Shown here piece by piece: positions 1 to 7,495 of a DNA stretch of 9,127 bases. Under the pieces are notes generated by a model. The model was not told the origin of the DNA. It made no database searches and saw only the letters and a list, made by a program, of their open reading frames with translations. Source of the DNA: Propionibacteriaceae bacterium (GTDB lineage: Bacteria; Actinomycetota; Actinomycetes; Propionibacteriales; Propionibacteriaceae); assembly GCA_031254155.1 (NCBI GenBank), contig JAIRVA010000323.1, forward strand, positions 1 to 9,127. The letters are read 5' to 3'. Position numbers and translations under genes: made by a program. Every line of letters begins with the position of its first letter. The first letter of the stretch is position 1.

Positions 1-1
1 G

Positions 2-1147
2 ATCCCCGCCGACCTGGCGTTCGAGTTCACCGTGACCCCGACCGCTGTGGACGGCGCCACCGACACGAGCGCGGCCCCGGTCATCGGCAACGCCGGCAAG
101 GTCAGCGTCCCATTCGGGACGGGCGCGACGAAGGACACGACGGGCGACATCGAGCGGTGGCACCTGGAGTCTCACGAGTTGTTCGGTGGCATCACCTGGC
201 CGCACGCGGGCGTCTACACGTACGCGATCACGGAGACCCCCGGTACGTACACCCTGAAACCCGACGTGACCGAAGAGATCACGTACTCGCAGGCCCGGTA
301 CGAGGTTAACGTGTACGTGGGCGAGGTGAGCGGCGCGCTGGCGATCACCGCCATCGGCGCCGTCCAGACGATTGATGGCAGCGGCGAGCCCGTCGCCCCC
401 GAGGACCAGGCGAAGGTCGACCCGACACCCGGTGGCAACCCCGGCCTGGGGTACACCTACTCGCAGATGATCTTCCTGAACCAGTACGTCAAGACTGAAG
501 GCGGGACGACACCGACGACCGACAAAAACTGGACGCTGGCCATCAGCAAGACCGTCCAGGGCGACTACTCCGACACCTCGGCCTACTTCCCCTTCCACGC
601 CACGGTGACCGCACCGACTCTCTCGAGCGTCACGGCCTTCACGGCGTACGTGGTGGCGGCCGACCCGGCGACAGCGGGCCAGTACATCATCGTGACAACG
701 GCTGACAACTACGCCGGCGCCATCGCCGGTGGTAAGTTCACCGTCGCCTCCGGGTCCAACCTCGATGTCAACCTCAAGCACGGCCAGTCCCTGGTGTTCG
801 TCGACACCCCGGTCGGCACGCGCTACACGGTGAGCGAAGACGGTACCACGGCCTACACGGCCAAGGCCACGGTGACCGAGGCCGGGATCACGGGCGGGCG
901 CGAGACCGGCGGCGCCGGCCTGGGCCTGACGTTGCCGGCCGCGAGCAACGCTGTCTACCAGGGTACGTTGTACGTTGGCGAGGGTCCGGCGAACAGCGCG
1001 GACTTCGTCAACGACCGGGGTGACATCACCGCGACGGGCATCAGCCTCGACAACCTGCCGTACTACCTCCTGATCGCGCTCGTGGCCCTCAGCCTGGGTG
1101 CCTACGTCGTGGTCCGGTTCCGCAAGGCCGCCCAGGCCAGGCACTAA
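2..1147 (+). CDS. Pilin/adhesin with FctA-type and DUF7601-type isopeptide domains, 5' partial
   Basis: The reading frame is open to the left edge, so the true start lies upstream; 381 residues are visible. This is a surface pilin subunit. The first visible domain resembles the FctA/Spy0128 pilin isopeptide domain: it has an FEFTV strand at the edge, YAITE with Glu78, and FLNQY with Asn160 (numbered from the first visible codon). The second resembles the DUF7601 pilin domain: ISKTVQG with Lys183, LKHGQS, YTVSE with Glu279, and DFVND with Asn337. Lys183, Glu279 and Asn337 are the expected isopeptide triad; the Lys of the first domain would be off the window. The tail is a sorting signal: T-A-T-G at residues 343-346, a hydrophobic helix, then a basic end. 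It resembles the V-P-T-G signal of streptococcal FctA. A class B sortase gene follows after 30 bp. No promoter is visible. The function call is firm; its role as shaft or base subunit is undecided. Confidence 0.85.
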   Translation: MPADLAFEFTVTPTAVDGATDTSAAPVIGNAGKVSVPFGTGATKDTTGDIERWHLESHELFGGITWPHAGVYTYAITETPGTYTLKPDVTEEITYSQARYEVNVYVGEVSGALAITAIGAVQTIDGSGEPVAPEDQAKVDPTPGGNPGLGYTYSQMIFLNQYVKTEGGTTPTTDKNWTLAISKTVQGDYSDTSAYFPFHATVTAPTLSSVTAFTAYVVAADPATAGQYIIVTTADNYAGAIAGGKFTVASGSNLDVNLKHGQSLVFVDTPVGTRYTVSEDGTTAYTAKATVTEAGITGGRETGGAGLGLTLPAASNAVYQGTLYVGEGPANSADFVNDRGDITATGISLDNLPYYLLIALVALSLGAYVVVRFRKAAQARH

Positions 1148-1177
1148 CAAGACGGATCAGTGAGGGAGTCCCCCAGG

Positions 1178-2104
1178 ATGACAGCCCCAGCCAGCGCGCG
1201 CCGGACCATTGCGGTGGTCAACTCCGCGGTGAACCTCGTCGTACTGACAATCATCGTGGTGTTGCTCGCGTTCGCCGGCTTCGCCCTGTGGGACTCCCAC
1301 CAGGTCTTCCAGGCCGCCGACCGCTCGCACTACGCGGTCTACGAGCCGGCCAAGGCGGGCGGCAAATCCTTCCAGGAGTTGCAGGCCCTCAACCCGGAGG
1401 TCATGGCCTGGCTGACGGTGTACGGGACGAACATCTCGTACCCCGTCACCCAGGCCGCCGACAACTCCACCTACCTCAACACCGACGCGGAGGGCCGTTA
1501 CTCCTTGGCGGGGGCCCTGTTCCTGGACTACCGGAACCGGGGCGACTTCTCAGACTTCAACTCCATCATCTACGGCCACCACATGGACAAAGCGGTCATG
1601 TTCGGCCAGGTCGGCTCCTTCCGGGAGCCGGCGATGTTCGACGAGCACCGGTACGGCGATCTGTACTTTGACGGTACGAACCACGGGATCGAGTTCTTCG
1701 CGTTCATCCACGCCGACGCCTACGACGACGCGGTGTACAACCTCCACCTCCGCGACGCGGACCGGCGGGCGTACCTCGACAACCTGCTCGCCCAGGCGAC
1801 GCACACCCGCGACATCGGCGTGACGACAACCGACCGGCTCGTCCTGCTGTCCACCTGCTCGGCGACCTCGACCAATGGCCGCGACATCCTCGTGGGCCGG
1901 ATCACCGGCCAGACGTATCCCGACCCGTTCCCCGCCGAGTCGGCCGGCAACGGGAAATGGCTGACGGGGGTCGACGGGCGGCCCGGTTGGCCGGCCATCA
2001 CCTGGTGGCTCGCCGGCGGGGGCCTCCTCGTCGTGGCCGCGCTCGTACTCCTCCTCACCCTCCGCAAGAAAACCTGCCGACAAGCAAAAAGGGGCACATC
2101 ATGA
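1178..2104 (+). CDS. Class B sortase with extra C-terminal transmembrane segment
   Basis: A membrane-bound cysteine transpeptidase that cleaves pilin sorting signals and joins subunits on the outer face of the membrane. The visible class B sortase features are an N-terminal membrane segment (about residues 10-38), AWLTV..T.ISYPV, the YGHHM motif with catalytic His134, LSTCS with nucleophile Cys227, and Arg235 eight residues after it. A second hydrophobic stretch near residues 270-292 followed by RKKTCRQAKR is an added C-terminal anchor. Such tails are more usual in class C pilin sortases, but no class C lid motif was seen. I chose the ATG at 1178 because AGGGAG lies 9 nt upstream; a GTG at 1160 in the same frame would add six residues but has a poor ribosome binding site. 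The stop overlaps the next pilin's ATG (ATGA), implying translational coupling. It probably handles one of the flanking pilins; which one cannot be read from sequence. Confidence 0.88.
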   Translation: MTAPASARRTIAVVNSAVNLVVLTIIVVLLAFAGFALWDSHQVFQAADRSHYAVYEPAKAGGKSFQELQALNPEVMAWLTVYGTNISYPVTQAADNSTYLNTDAEGRYSLAGALFLDYRNRGDFSDFNSIIYGHHMDKAVMFGQVGSFREPAMFDEHRYGDLYFDGTNHGIEFFAFIHADAYDDAVYNLHLRDADRRAYLDNLLAQATHTRDIGVTTTDRLVLLSTCSATSTNGRDILVGRITGQTYPDPFPAESAGNGKWLTGVDGRPGWPAITWWLAGGGLLVVAALVLLLTLRKKTCRQAKRGTS

Positions 2105-3423
2105 GACACCCGCTGAGACACACGCTGGGACACATCCCCGCCGCGGCCCTGACCCTGCTGCTCACGCTCGGGGGGCTCGCCGGACTGAGCGGACTGCCGA
2201 CCGCCCAGGCGGCCGCCAACCCCCTCACCCTGGAAGTCAGCCAGGTCTGCCTGAACGACGAGGACGATCCCGCCGACCGTAGGCTGAGTACGCCCGTTGC
2301 CGTGGAGGCGCTGGGTGAACCGCTGGCCGTGGACGAACCGGTGGGTACGGGCGACCCGACGAGCGCGGGCAAACCAGGCACGCCACGCGAACCGGGGCCA
2401 CCCGGAAAGCCGGGCCACCTGGGCAAACCGGGTACGGGCAAGCCGACGGGCATAACGGGTACCTTCACCGGGAACGGGCTCACCCCCACCGACCTCGGCG
2501 ACCACGCCGTGACGTACCGGCTCCACGCCCACGACCATCGTCACCCCCTGCCGGCGGGCAGCGTGGGCGAGGACTACACCTTCACCCTCGCGCACACGGC
2601 CACGGTTGAGATCGGGCCGATCCTGTTCGACCGGCCCGGCACGTACCACTACACGCTCGAATGGGCCGCGGAAACCGGGTACCCCGGCTGGACCTACGAC
2701 CACCGGTCGTACCTGATCGAGGTCGACGTCGACGACTCGCTCGCCGCGCAACTCTTCGTCCGCAACCCGGAGGGCGAGAAGGTGTCCGCGATCCTGTTCA
2801 CCACCAGTTACAGCTTCGGCCCGACCGATCCGCTTACCATGGACGACCCGCCGGTGAAGAAGACCGTCACCGGTTCCCCGGTCACCCCGGATGAATTCAC
2901 CTTCCGGCTGATGGCCGCGTCGCCGGATCAGCCCATGCCCGAGGGCAGTACGTCCGGGGTCAAAGACATCCAGATCACGGGGACCGGCGAAGCCCGGTTC
3001 GGGGTGTGGAGTTACACCGAGCCGGGGGTCTTCTTTTACGAGGTCACCGAGGTCGCCGGGAGCGCCGATTACGACTATGACAAGGTGGTTTACACTCTCA
3101 CCGACACCGTGACGCTGGAGGACGACGATCAGTTGGCGGTGGCGCGCGTGATCACGAACCAACTGAACCGCCCGGTCACGAGCCTCGGCTTCATCAACCA
3201 CTACACCGGGCGGGCCACACAACCACCGTCGCCCGGCGTACCCGGCGTACCGGGTGTACCCGGCGTACCCGGGATCGCGCCGGTGGTACCGGTCGGGCCG
3301 AAGACCGGGGACCCGACCGACACCACGCGGTACCTCTGGCTGCTGACACTCGGCGGCGCGGGGGCGGCGGCGGCCGTGGCCGTCCTGGCGACCGGTGGCC
3401 GCGCGCGGGCGGGCCGCCGATGA
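2101..3423 (+). CDS. FctA-type pilin with collagen-like insert and GPKTGD sorting signal
   Basis: A secreted pilin subunit of 440 residues. The ATG at 2101 is preceded by AGGGG at a 7-nt gap and gives a proper signal peptide: basic start, hydrophobic core, and probable cleavage after AQA at residue 37. The same frame stays open upstream inside the sortase gene, but that part is shadow. Residues 90-117 are a Gly/Pro/Lys-rich collagen-like insert. Domain 1 (about 40-240) has FctA features such as PGTYHYTLE, but it ends in FTTSY (233-237), with Thr235 where the bond-forming Asn is expected. Domain 2 (about 247-370) is complete: VKKTVTG (Lys253/254), FFYEVTE (Glu317) and FINHY (Asn366) predict an isopeptide bond. 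A PGV repeat (378-392) leads to GPKTGD (399-404), a hydrophobic helix and an RARAGRR end, which is the cell-wall sorting signal. Its stop overlaps the next sortase's ATG. Confidence 0.87.
   Translation: MRHPLRHTLGHIPAAALTLLLTLGGLAGLSGLPTAQAAANPLTLEVSQVCLNDEDDPADRRLSTPVAVEALGEPLAVDEPVGTGDPTSAGKPGTPREPGPPGKPGHLGKPGTGKPTGITGTFTGNGLTPTDLGDHAVTYRLHAHDHRHPLPAGSVGEDYTFTLAHTATVEIGPILFDRPGTYHYTLEWAAETGYPGWTYDHRSYLIEVDVDDSLAAQLFVRNPEGEKVSAILFTTSYSFGPTDPLTMDDPPVKKTVTGSPVTPDEFTFRLMAASPDQPMPEGSTSGVKDIQITGTGEARFGVWSYTEPGVFFYEVTEVAGSADYDYDKVVYTLTDTVTLEDDDQLAVARVITNQLNRPVTSLGFINHYTGRATQPPSPGVPGVPGVPGVPGIAPVVPVGPKTGDPTDTTRYLWLLTLGGAGAAAAVAVLATGGRARAGRR
3232..3276 (+). repeat. Tandem 9-bp repeat, five copies, coding for PGV units
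   Basis: Five head-to-tail copies of a 9-bp unit. Copies 1, 2 and 4 are identical (CCCGGCGTA), copy 3 is CCGGGTGTA, and copy 5 ends in ATC. They encode P-G-V four times and then P-G-I, just before the sorting signal of the pilin. The unit length is a multiple of three, so gain or loss of copies would change linker length without breaking the frame. The segment is likely a flexible spanner between the last pilin domain and the membrane or wall anchor. Confidence 0.85.
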
Positions 3424-4160
3424 GGGTCCGCCGAGTCATTGCTGCCGTCGTCCTGGTGGTCGCCGTCGGTGCCATGGGGTACGGCGGGTACGGACTTCGC
3501 GCCGCCCAACAGGTGTACGCCCAAGGTGATGCCGCGTACGCGGACCTCAGCGTCCGGATGGGGCGCGGACCAGCCGATCCGACACAACCCGCGCCGGGCG
3601 GACCAGCCGATGTCGACTTCGCGGCGCTCCAAGCCGTGGGCCGGGACGCGGTCGCGTGGCTCGTGAGCCCCGGCACCCCGATCGACTACCCGGTCATGCG
3701 GGCGTCTGACTACGGTTATTACCTGACGCATCTGCCGGATGGTACGGCGGGCGCGTACGGGTCGCTGTTCATCGACTACAACAACCCGCCCGACTTCAGC
3801 GGCCACCTGACCGTGGTCTACGGCCACCACCTGAAATCCGGCGCGATGTTCGGGTCGCTGGTGGGCTACAAACACCAGTCGTACGCCGAGGCGCACCCGA
3901 CGATGTACCTCACCACGGCGGGGACGTCGTACCGCCTCGACCTGCTCTACGGCGTCGTCGTCGCCGCCGGCGACTGGCGCGACCGCGCCTTCATGTTCGA
4001 AGACAACCTCGACTCCCTGCTCGCCTACGCCGCCGCCCACACCACCTTCACCAGCGGCGTCACCTACACACCGGGCGACCACATCGTCGCCCTCTCCACC
4101 TGCTCCTACGAGTTCGAGGGCGCCAGGTACGTCGTCCTCGGGGTCCTGAGGCCCGTGTGA
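3420..4160 (+). CDS. Class B sortase, second pilus sortase
   Basis: A 246-residue membrane-anchored transpeptidase, the last gene of the pilus operon in view. The ATG at 3420 overlaps the stop of the preceding pilin (ATGA), and no clear ribosome binding site is visible, so translation is probably coupled. The N-terminus is a signal anchor (about residues 4-24). The catalytic domain has AWLVSPGTPIDYPV, YYLTHLPDG, AYGSLFIDYNN, YGHHLKSGAMFGSL with catalytic His136, and LSTCS with Cys228 and Arg236. All three active-site residues are present. Unlike the first sortase it ends straight after the catalytic domain, with no C-terminal membrane segment. The best guess is that it serves the pilin directly upstream, with the other sortase serving the other sorting signal; this is inference from gene order. 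Only 6 bp separate its stop from the stop of the convergent permease gene, and I see no clear terminator there. Confidence 0.88.
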   Translation: MRVRRVIAAVVLVVAVGAMGYGGYGLRAAQQVYAQGDAAYADLSVRMGRGPADPTQPAPGGPADVDFAALQAVGRDAVAWLVSPGTPIDYPVMRASDYGYYLTHLPDGTAGAYGSLFIDYNNPPDFSGHLTVVYGHHLKSGAMFGSLVGYKHQSYAEAHPTMYLTTAGTSYRLDLLYGVVVAAGDWRDRAFMFEDNLDSLLAYAAAHTTFTSGVTYTPGDHIVALSTCSYEFEGARYVVLGVLRPV

Positions 4161-4166
4161 AAACGG

Positions 4167-6584
4167 TCAGATCGTGATCGCGTGACTGCGACTGGTGAGC
4201 CCTCTCATCGCTGAGTGAGCGGCGAGTTGGGCGGCGGCCAGAATACCAATGAGGAACCCGGCTAGCATCCACCACGGAGTTCCCCGCAGGTCGAAGGCGC
4301 TTGGGTAGAGGGCGTTGAGCAGTGCGCCTGTCACGAGGGCTGATGTCAGCGCGACTGCGGTGGCGACGCCCAGGGTCACCCCGGCCAGGGTGGCAAACAC
4401 CGGTCGTGTCCACCGCCTCGCCAAGCCGATACTCCGGAGGGTGGCTGCAAGACCCCTGAGTGCCCGGACATCGTTACGGAGCACCAGAGCGAGCAGTGGC
4501 GCGAACAACAGCCCGAAGCCGAGGAGAGAGATCGCCAACCATTGGGGCAAGGAGAACCCAGTCGACGGGCGGTACGCCTGGGTCTGGAACGCGTTCAGGC
4601 CGGTATCGGCGCCCCAACTGCGGGCCTTCACATCCTGGGCCGGGGTGAGCCCCTGGTACACGTTCCAGACGCGGACGACCTCCGCCTGCTGCAACCGTTC
4701 CGGCAAGGCCGGGGCGAGCGCAAACCCAGCTCCTGTCGTGTACCGGTGGGCCTGGTCGGGGCGAATGGAGATAATGGGAATGCTGACACCCGACGTACCA
4801 TCGACTGGCTCGGCCAGCATGTCCGTCTCGTTGTTCATTGTCTTTCCAACGACGACGGCACCGCCGTGCTGTAGCACCATGACTGCGGAGTCGGAGAGAT
4901 CACCTAGCAGCCGCCGAGCGTCATCCAGGCTTGTCACGGCCTGGATGAGACCCCAATTTCCGAGCTTAACGCCCAACTCGGTGAGAACCACGGGAGACGT
5001 GGCCAGTCCCAGATCACTCTCGAACCGGGTTAGCGTTGCAGGCGGCAGTTGAGCCCCGCCGTACGCTTCAACCTCAATGCGGACGCTTCCCGCCGGGATC
5101 GGAGACGACTCCAAGATGACCTGTCCAGCCAGCGAGGACGCGCTCATCACGAACAAGGAGCACACAACGCCCAGGACAACCGTCATCATCGCGGTGACGA
5201 CACCCCAACGCCGGGAGTCCTCAACCAGAATCCGCCCGGCGAGCGTCGTCGCAGACACCGGGCGTCGTGACAGCACCGTACCCAGCTTGCCCACAAGCAG
5301 TGGCGTGACAGCCGCCAGCCCGATCACCAGCGCCAACCCGCCGCCGACCATCCACCACAAACGCCCCGCCGACATCAACACGGCTCCGAGCGCCGCCACC
5401 GCCACGACCGCGCCCGCCACCGCTACCACGATCTGAGTCGTTCGACTGAGCGGTGTCGCGACCCGGTCGTGTTGGCCCAAGCGGGCACTTGTCACCGCGT
5501 CCCCGACCCCCAATCCCAGTCCGGCCGCAATCACGCACACCAGCATTATCTCCAGCAGGTCAGCGACTGGCAGCCGCCAGTCTGACAGCGGCGCCCCGCT
5601 GTTCGCCAGCATCAGCCCCGGCCGCGCGGCGAACGCCAGAATCGCGCCACCTACCCCGCCGACAAGGGTTGCCACCACGGTACCTCCGAGCGCGGTGGCG
5701 GCCATGGTCCGACGCAACGGCAGCGCGGGCACGCCAGCCCGAACCAAGGCCCGACTCACCACGCCCGACCATCGCGCCAACCGCCCCGCGAGCACCAGCG
5801 CGACACCGAAGGGAAGTGCCAGGAATGGCGCCTGTTCGCCCAAGAACTTCTGCGCCGACACACCCGAAAAGGCGAGCAACTGCTCGCGGGTCTCAACCGT
5901 ACAAGCTCCGTACTGGCCGCCGTCGACAACTTGCACGAGCTCGCGCTCCACCACACCTGGGTCACCCAGGAGAAAGAATTCCGCGGACACGGCGAAGCGA
6001 CTGGCCTGCTGTTCCGCTTCCGACAGCCGCCAGGTCTCCCACGTCCCCGGCGCGCAGTAGAACCCATCAGCACTCGGATAGAAGACATCCTTCAGCCGCC
6101 CGACAATCGTTAATGGCCACTCGCCTATCGGAGGACTGGCCTGGCCCGTCGCCCACGCTGTCGCGACACACTCTCCAGCGGTCGCCGGCCACCGCCCGGA
6201 CACCAACTTGGTATTCCCGTTCAGTACGGGAGACGGCATCTCCAACTCGGAGTAGGCGACCGTTGCGAACGAACCGTCCGCCACGCTTAGCGGCAGCAGC
6301 GTGCGCCAGACCGGGAGCACTTCCTCCCCTTCTCCTTCCCCGGTCCCCCAGCCCGGTGACACCAGAGCGGCCCCCGGTGGCACCTCTTCCACCACGACTG
6401 GTCGTACCCTCGCCTGAGCCTCACCCAGAACCGACACCGCTCGCTGCTGAGGGCTCCACGACAACTGAGTGATACACATGCTCGTTGCTACCACCACCGC
6501 CGTGGCCACCGCGACGAGGACCAGCAGACCCCGAAAAGGCTGAGATCGCGCCAACAACCCCCCGACCTGCCACACCTGCCTCAT
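4167..6584 (-). CDS. ABC transporter permease, FtsX/MacB-like, 10 membrane segments
   Basis: The membrane subunit of an ABC transporter, 805 residues. Hydrophobic segments lie near 19-38, 253-270, 294-320, 340-362, 384-404, 410-431, 460-481, 681-702, 731-757 and 770-790. Two large non-membrane regions (about 39-252 and 482-680) should face outward. This is the two-FtsX-domain layout of actinobacterial MacB-like permeases. FtsX-like stretches are visible near 275-320 and more clearly at 705-757 (LRSIGLARRW then a hydrophobic helix). The chosen start at 6584 overlaps the ATPase stop as ATGA; an ATG at 6608 would add eight residues, but its GGAG sits too close. Members of this family act mechanically on, or export, peptides, lipoproteins, antibiotics or cell-envelope substrates. 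The substrate is not visible; the small secreted protein at the head of the same transcription unit is the obvious candidate. A role in peptide immunity is an alternative. Confidence 0.85.
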   Translation of the reverse strand: MRQVWQVGGLLARSQPFRGLLVLVAVATAVVVATSMCITQLSWSPQQRAVSVLGEAQARVRPVVVEEVPPGAALVSPGWGTGEGEGEEVLPVWRTLLPLSVADGSFATVAYSELEMPSPVLNGNTKLVSGRWPATAGECVATAWATGQASPPIGEWPLTIVGRLKDVFYPSADGFYCAPGTWETWRLSEAEQQASRFAVSAEFFLLGDPGVVERELVQVVDGGQYGACTVETREQLLAFSGVSAQKFLGEQAPFLALPFGVALVLAGRLARWSGVVSRALVRAGVPALPLRRTMAATALGGTVVATLVGGVGGAILAFAARPGLMLANSGAPLSDWRLPVADLLEIMLVCVIAAGLGLGVGDAVTSARLGQHDRVATPLSRTTQIVVAVAGAVVAVAALGAVLMSAGRLWWMVGGGLALVIGLAAVTPLLVGKLGTVLSRRPVSATTLAGRILVEDSRRWGVVTAMMTVVLGVVCSLFVMSASSLAGQVILESSPIPAGSVRIEVEAYGGAQLPPATLTRFESDLGLATSPVVLTELGVKLGNWGLIQAVTSLDDARRLLGDLSDSAVMVLQHGGAVVVGKTMNNETDMLAEPVDGTSGVSIPIISIRPDQAHRYTTGAGFALAPALPERLQQAEVVRVWNVYQGLTPAQDVKARSWGADTGLNAFQTQAYRPSTGFSLPQWLAISLLGFGLLFAPLLALVLRNDVRALRGLAATLRSIGLARRWTRPVFATLAGVTLGVATAVALTSALVTGALLNALYPSAFDLRGTPWWMLAGFLIGILAAAQLAAHSAMRGLTSRSHAITI

Positions 6585-7252
6585 GACGCCACCAACTGGC
6601 CGTCGCATATCTCCAACACCCGATCCGCGTACCGCTCTGCCAACCGATCATGAGTGGCAACCAGCACCCCTATCCCGTACGAATGCGCCAGATCACGCAA
6701 CAGCCCAAACAGCAACTCCGAGTTCGCCCGGTCCAAAGCACCAGTCGGCTCATCACACAGTATTACCGCCCGCTGCCCGGCCAATGCCCGCGCAATGCCG
6801 ACCCGCTGGCGCTGCCCACCCGACATGTCGGCTGGGTACCGATCCGCCAGGTCTGCCACCCCCAACGCCGCCAACAGCTCAGCCGCCCCGCGACGGGGGG
6901 ACCCGACACCCTGGCACCGCAAGATCAACTCGACGTTCTCGACCGCCGTGAACTGCGCTACCAGGTTGTTGTCTTGGAACACCATGCCAATCGACCTTAA
7001 CCGCAATGCAGTGCGTTGGACGTCAGACAGACTCAGCATGTCCTCGCCGCACACACGCAGACGGCCGGCATCAGGCACATCCAACCCCGCCAAAACATTC
7101 AACAACGTACTCTTGCCAGACCCGCTCGCGCCGAACAAACACACCGCCTCGCCAGCCTCAATCATCACATCCACCCCCTTGAGGGCCTGAACCCGACCCG
7201 TCTTCACCACGTAGTCAGCGACGATCCCCTCCGCATCGACCAGAACGCCCAT
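6581..7252 (-). CDS. ABC transporter ATP-binding protein, MacB/LolD type
   Basis: The ATPase partner of the FtsX-like permease that follows. All nucleotide-binding motifs are intact (numbered from the ATG at 7252): Walker A GASGSGKST (41-49), Q-loop Gln93 in MVFQDNNL, signature MSGGQRQR (143-150), Walker B VILCDEPTGALD (163-174), and H-loop His201 in VATHD. The 223-residue length and the DEPTGALD sequence are typical of the MacB/LolD/FtsE group. I chose the ATG at 7252 because GGGAG lies 9 nt upstream; GTG at 7255 and TTG at 7261 are in frame, but TTG would have no spacing from that site. The stop overlaps the permease ATG. A possible 15-codon leader ORF ends in a TGATG overlap with this start. 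Any promoter of its own in the 177 bp upstream is weak, so expression probably depends on read-through from the secreted-protein promoter. Confidence 0.92.
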   Translation of the reverse strand: MGVLVDAEGIVADYVVKTGRVQALKGVDVMIEAGEAVCLFGASGSGKSTLLNVLAGLDVPDAGRLRVCGEDMLSLSDVQRTALRLRSIGMVFQDNNLVAQFTAVENVELILRCQGVGSPRRGAAELLAALGVADLADRYPADMSGGQRQRVGIARALAGQRAVILCDEPTGALDRANSELLFGLLRDLAHSYGIGVLVATHDRLAERYADRVLEICDGQLVAS

Positions 7253-7299
7253 CACCCACAACTCCCAGCCTCAGCGCTACTCCTTGCGCTACTGCACAT
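7252..7299 (-). CDS. Possible 15-residue leader ORF coupled to the ABC ATPase
   Basis: A tiny frame starts at ATG 7299, has AAAGGA 7 nt upstream, and encodes MCSSARSSAEAGSCG. Its TGA overlaps the ATPase start as TGATG, an arrangement known for translational coupling. The well-placed ribosome binding site and the overlap are the only support. The peptide resembles no family I know and could be chance. If real, it would set how much ATPase and permease are made from a transcript that has passed the upstream hairpin. Confidence 0.3.
   Translation of the reverse strand: MCSSARSSAEAGSCG
7274..7293 (-). repeat. Direct repeat in the leader of the ABC genes
   Basis: Two identical 8-bp copies (GCGCTACT on the + strand; AGTAGCGC in the transcript sense) at 7274-7281 and 7286-7293, 12 bp apart. 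Both fall inside the possible leader ORF, where they give the repeated S-S-A residues. They could be a regulator or RNA-protein site, or simply a small duplication. Confidence 0.4.
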
Positions 7300-7429
7300 T
7301 TGGATATCCTTTCACTCTCGCCAGAATCCACCCCGACGCTTTTCACCCCGCGCAGCATCTGCTACTTCGCCAACAGCCGGGGACTTCTGGCATCCGTGTT
7401 CCCCCCTAGTCTGCCTACTCGTGCTCGCG

Positions 7430-7486
7430 CAGCTACCGCCGCTGCTCTCCATGTGTCTCCAGCATTAAGAACAGCGGCGGCAGCTG
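7430..7486 (-). terminator. Long GC-rich hairpin between the secreted-protein gene and the ABC genes
   Basis: The arms 7430-7444 and 7472-7486 pair over 15 positions with one mismatch (7435/7481). After a further mismatch, 3 more pairs extend toward a loop of about 19 nt. In the minus-strand transcript the stem begins 9 nt after the stop codon of the secreted-protein gene. No U-run follows, so it is not a textbook intrinsic terminator, but U-poor hairpins can terminate or stabilise 3' ends in GC-rich actinobacteria. The position suggests partial termination or mRNA protection, giving much secreted protein and little transporter. The hairpin is directly visible; its effect is inferred. Confidence 0.55.
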
Positions 7487-7495
7487 TCGGATCCG

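Noticed and set aside
1957..2100. Upstream extension of the second pilin
   Set aside because: The frame is open, but the residues are Arg/Pro-rich shadow of the sortase. The ATG at 2101 has a ribosome binding site and begins a proper signal peptide.
1720..3222. A 500-codon open frame on the minus strand
   Set aside because: It runs antisense to the sortase and pilin genes, which have clear motifs. It has no recognisable domain and is rich in Arg/Gly/Val, as expected from antisense of GC-rich genes.
3201..4082. A 293-codon minus-strand frame
   Set aside because: It lies opposite the second class B sortase, whose active-site residues are all intact. The composition is that of a shadow.
4130..4200. 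A bidirectional terminator between the convergent sortase and permease genes
   Set aside because: Only 6 bp separate the stops, and I see only a 4-bp arm pair (CCGT/ACGG) there, too weak to call.
5453..6472. A 339-codon open frame on the plus strand
   Set aside because: It is antisense to the FtsX-like permease. It is dominated by Pro, Arg, Ser and Thr with no motif, typical of a GC-rich shadow.
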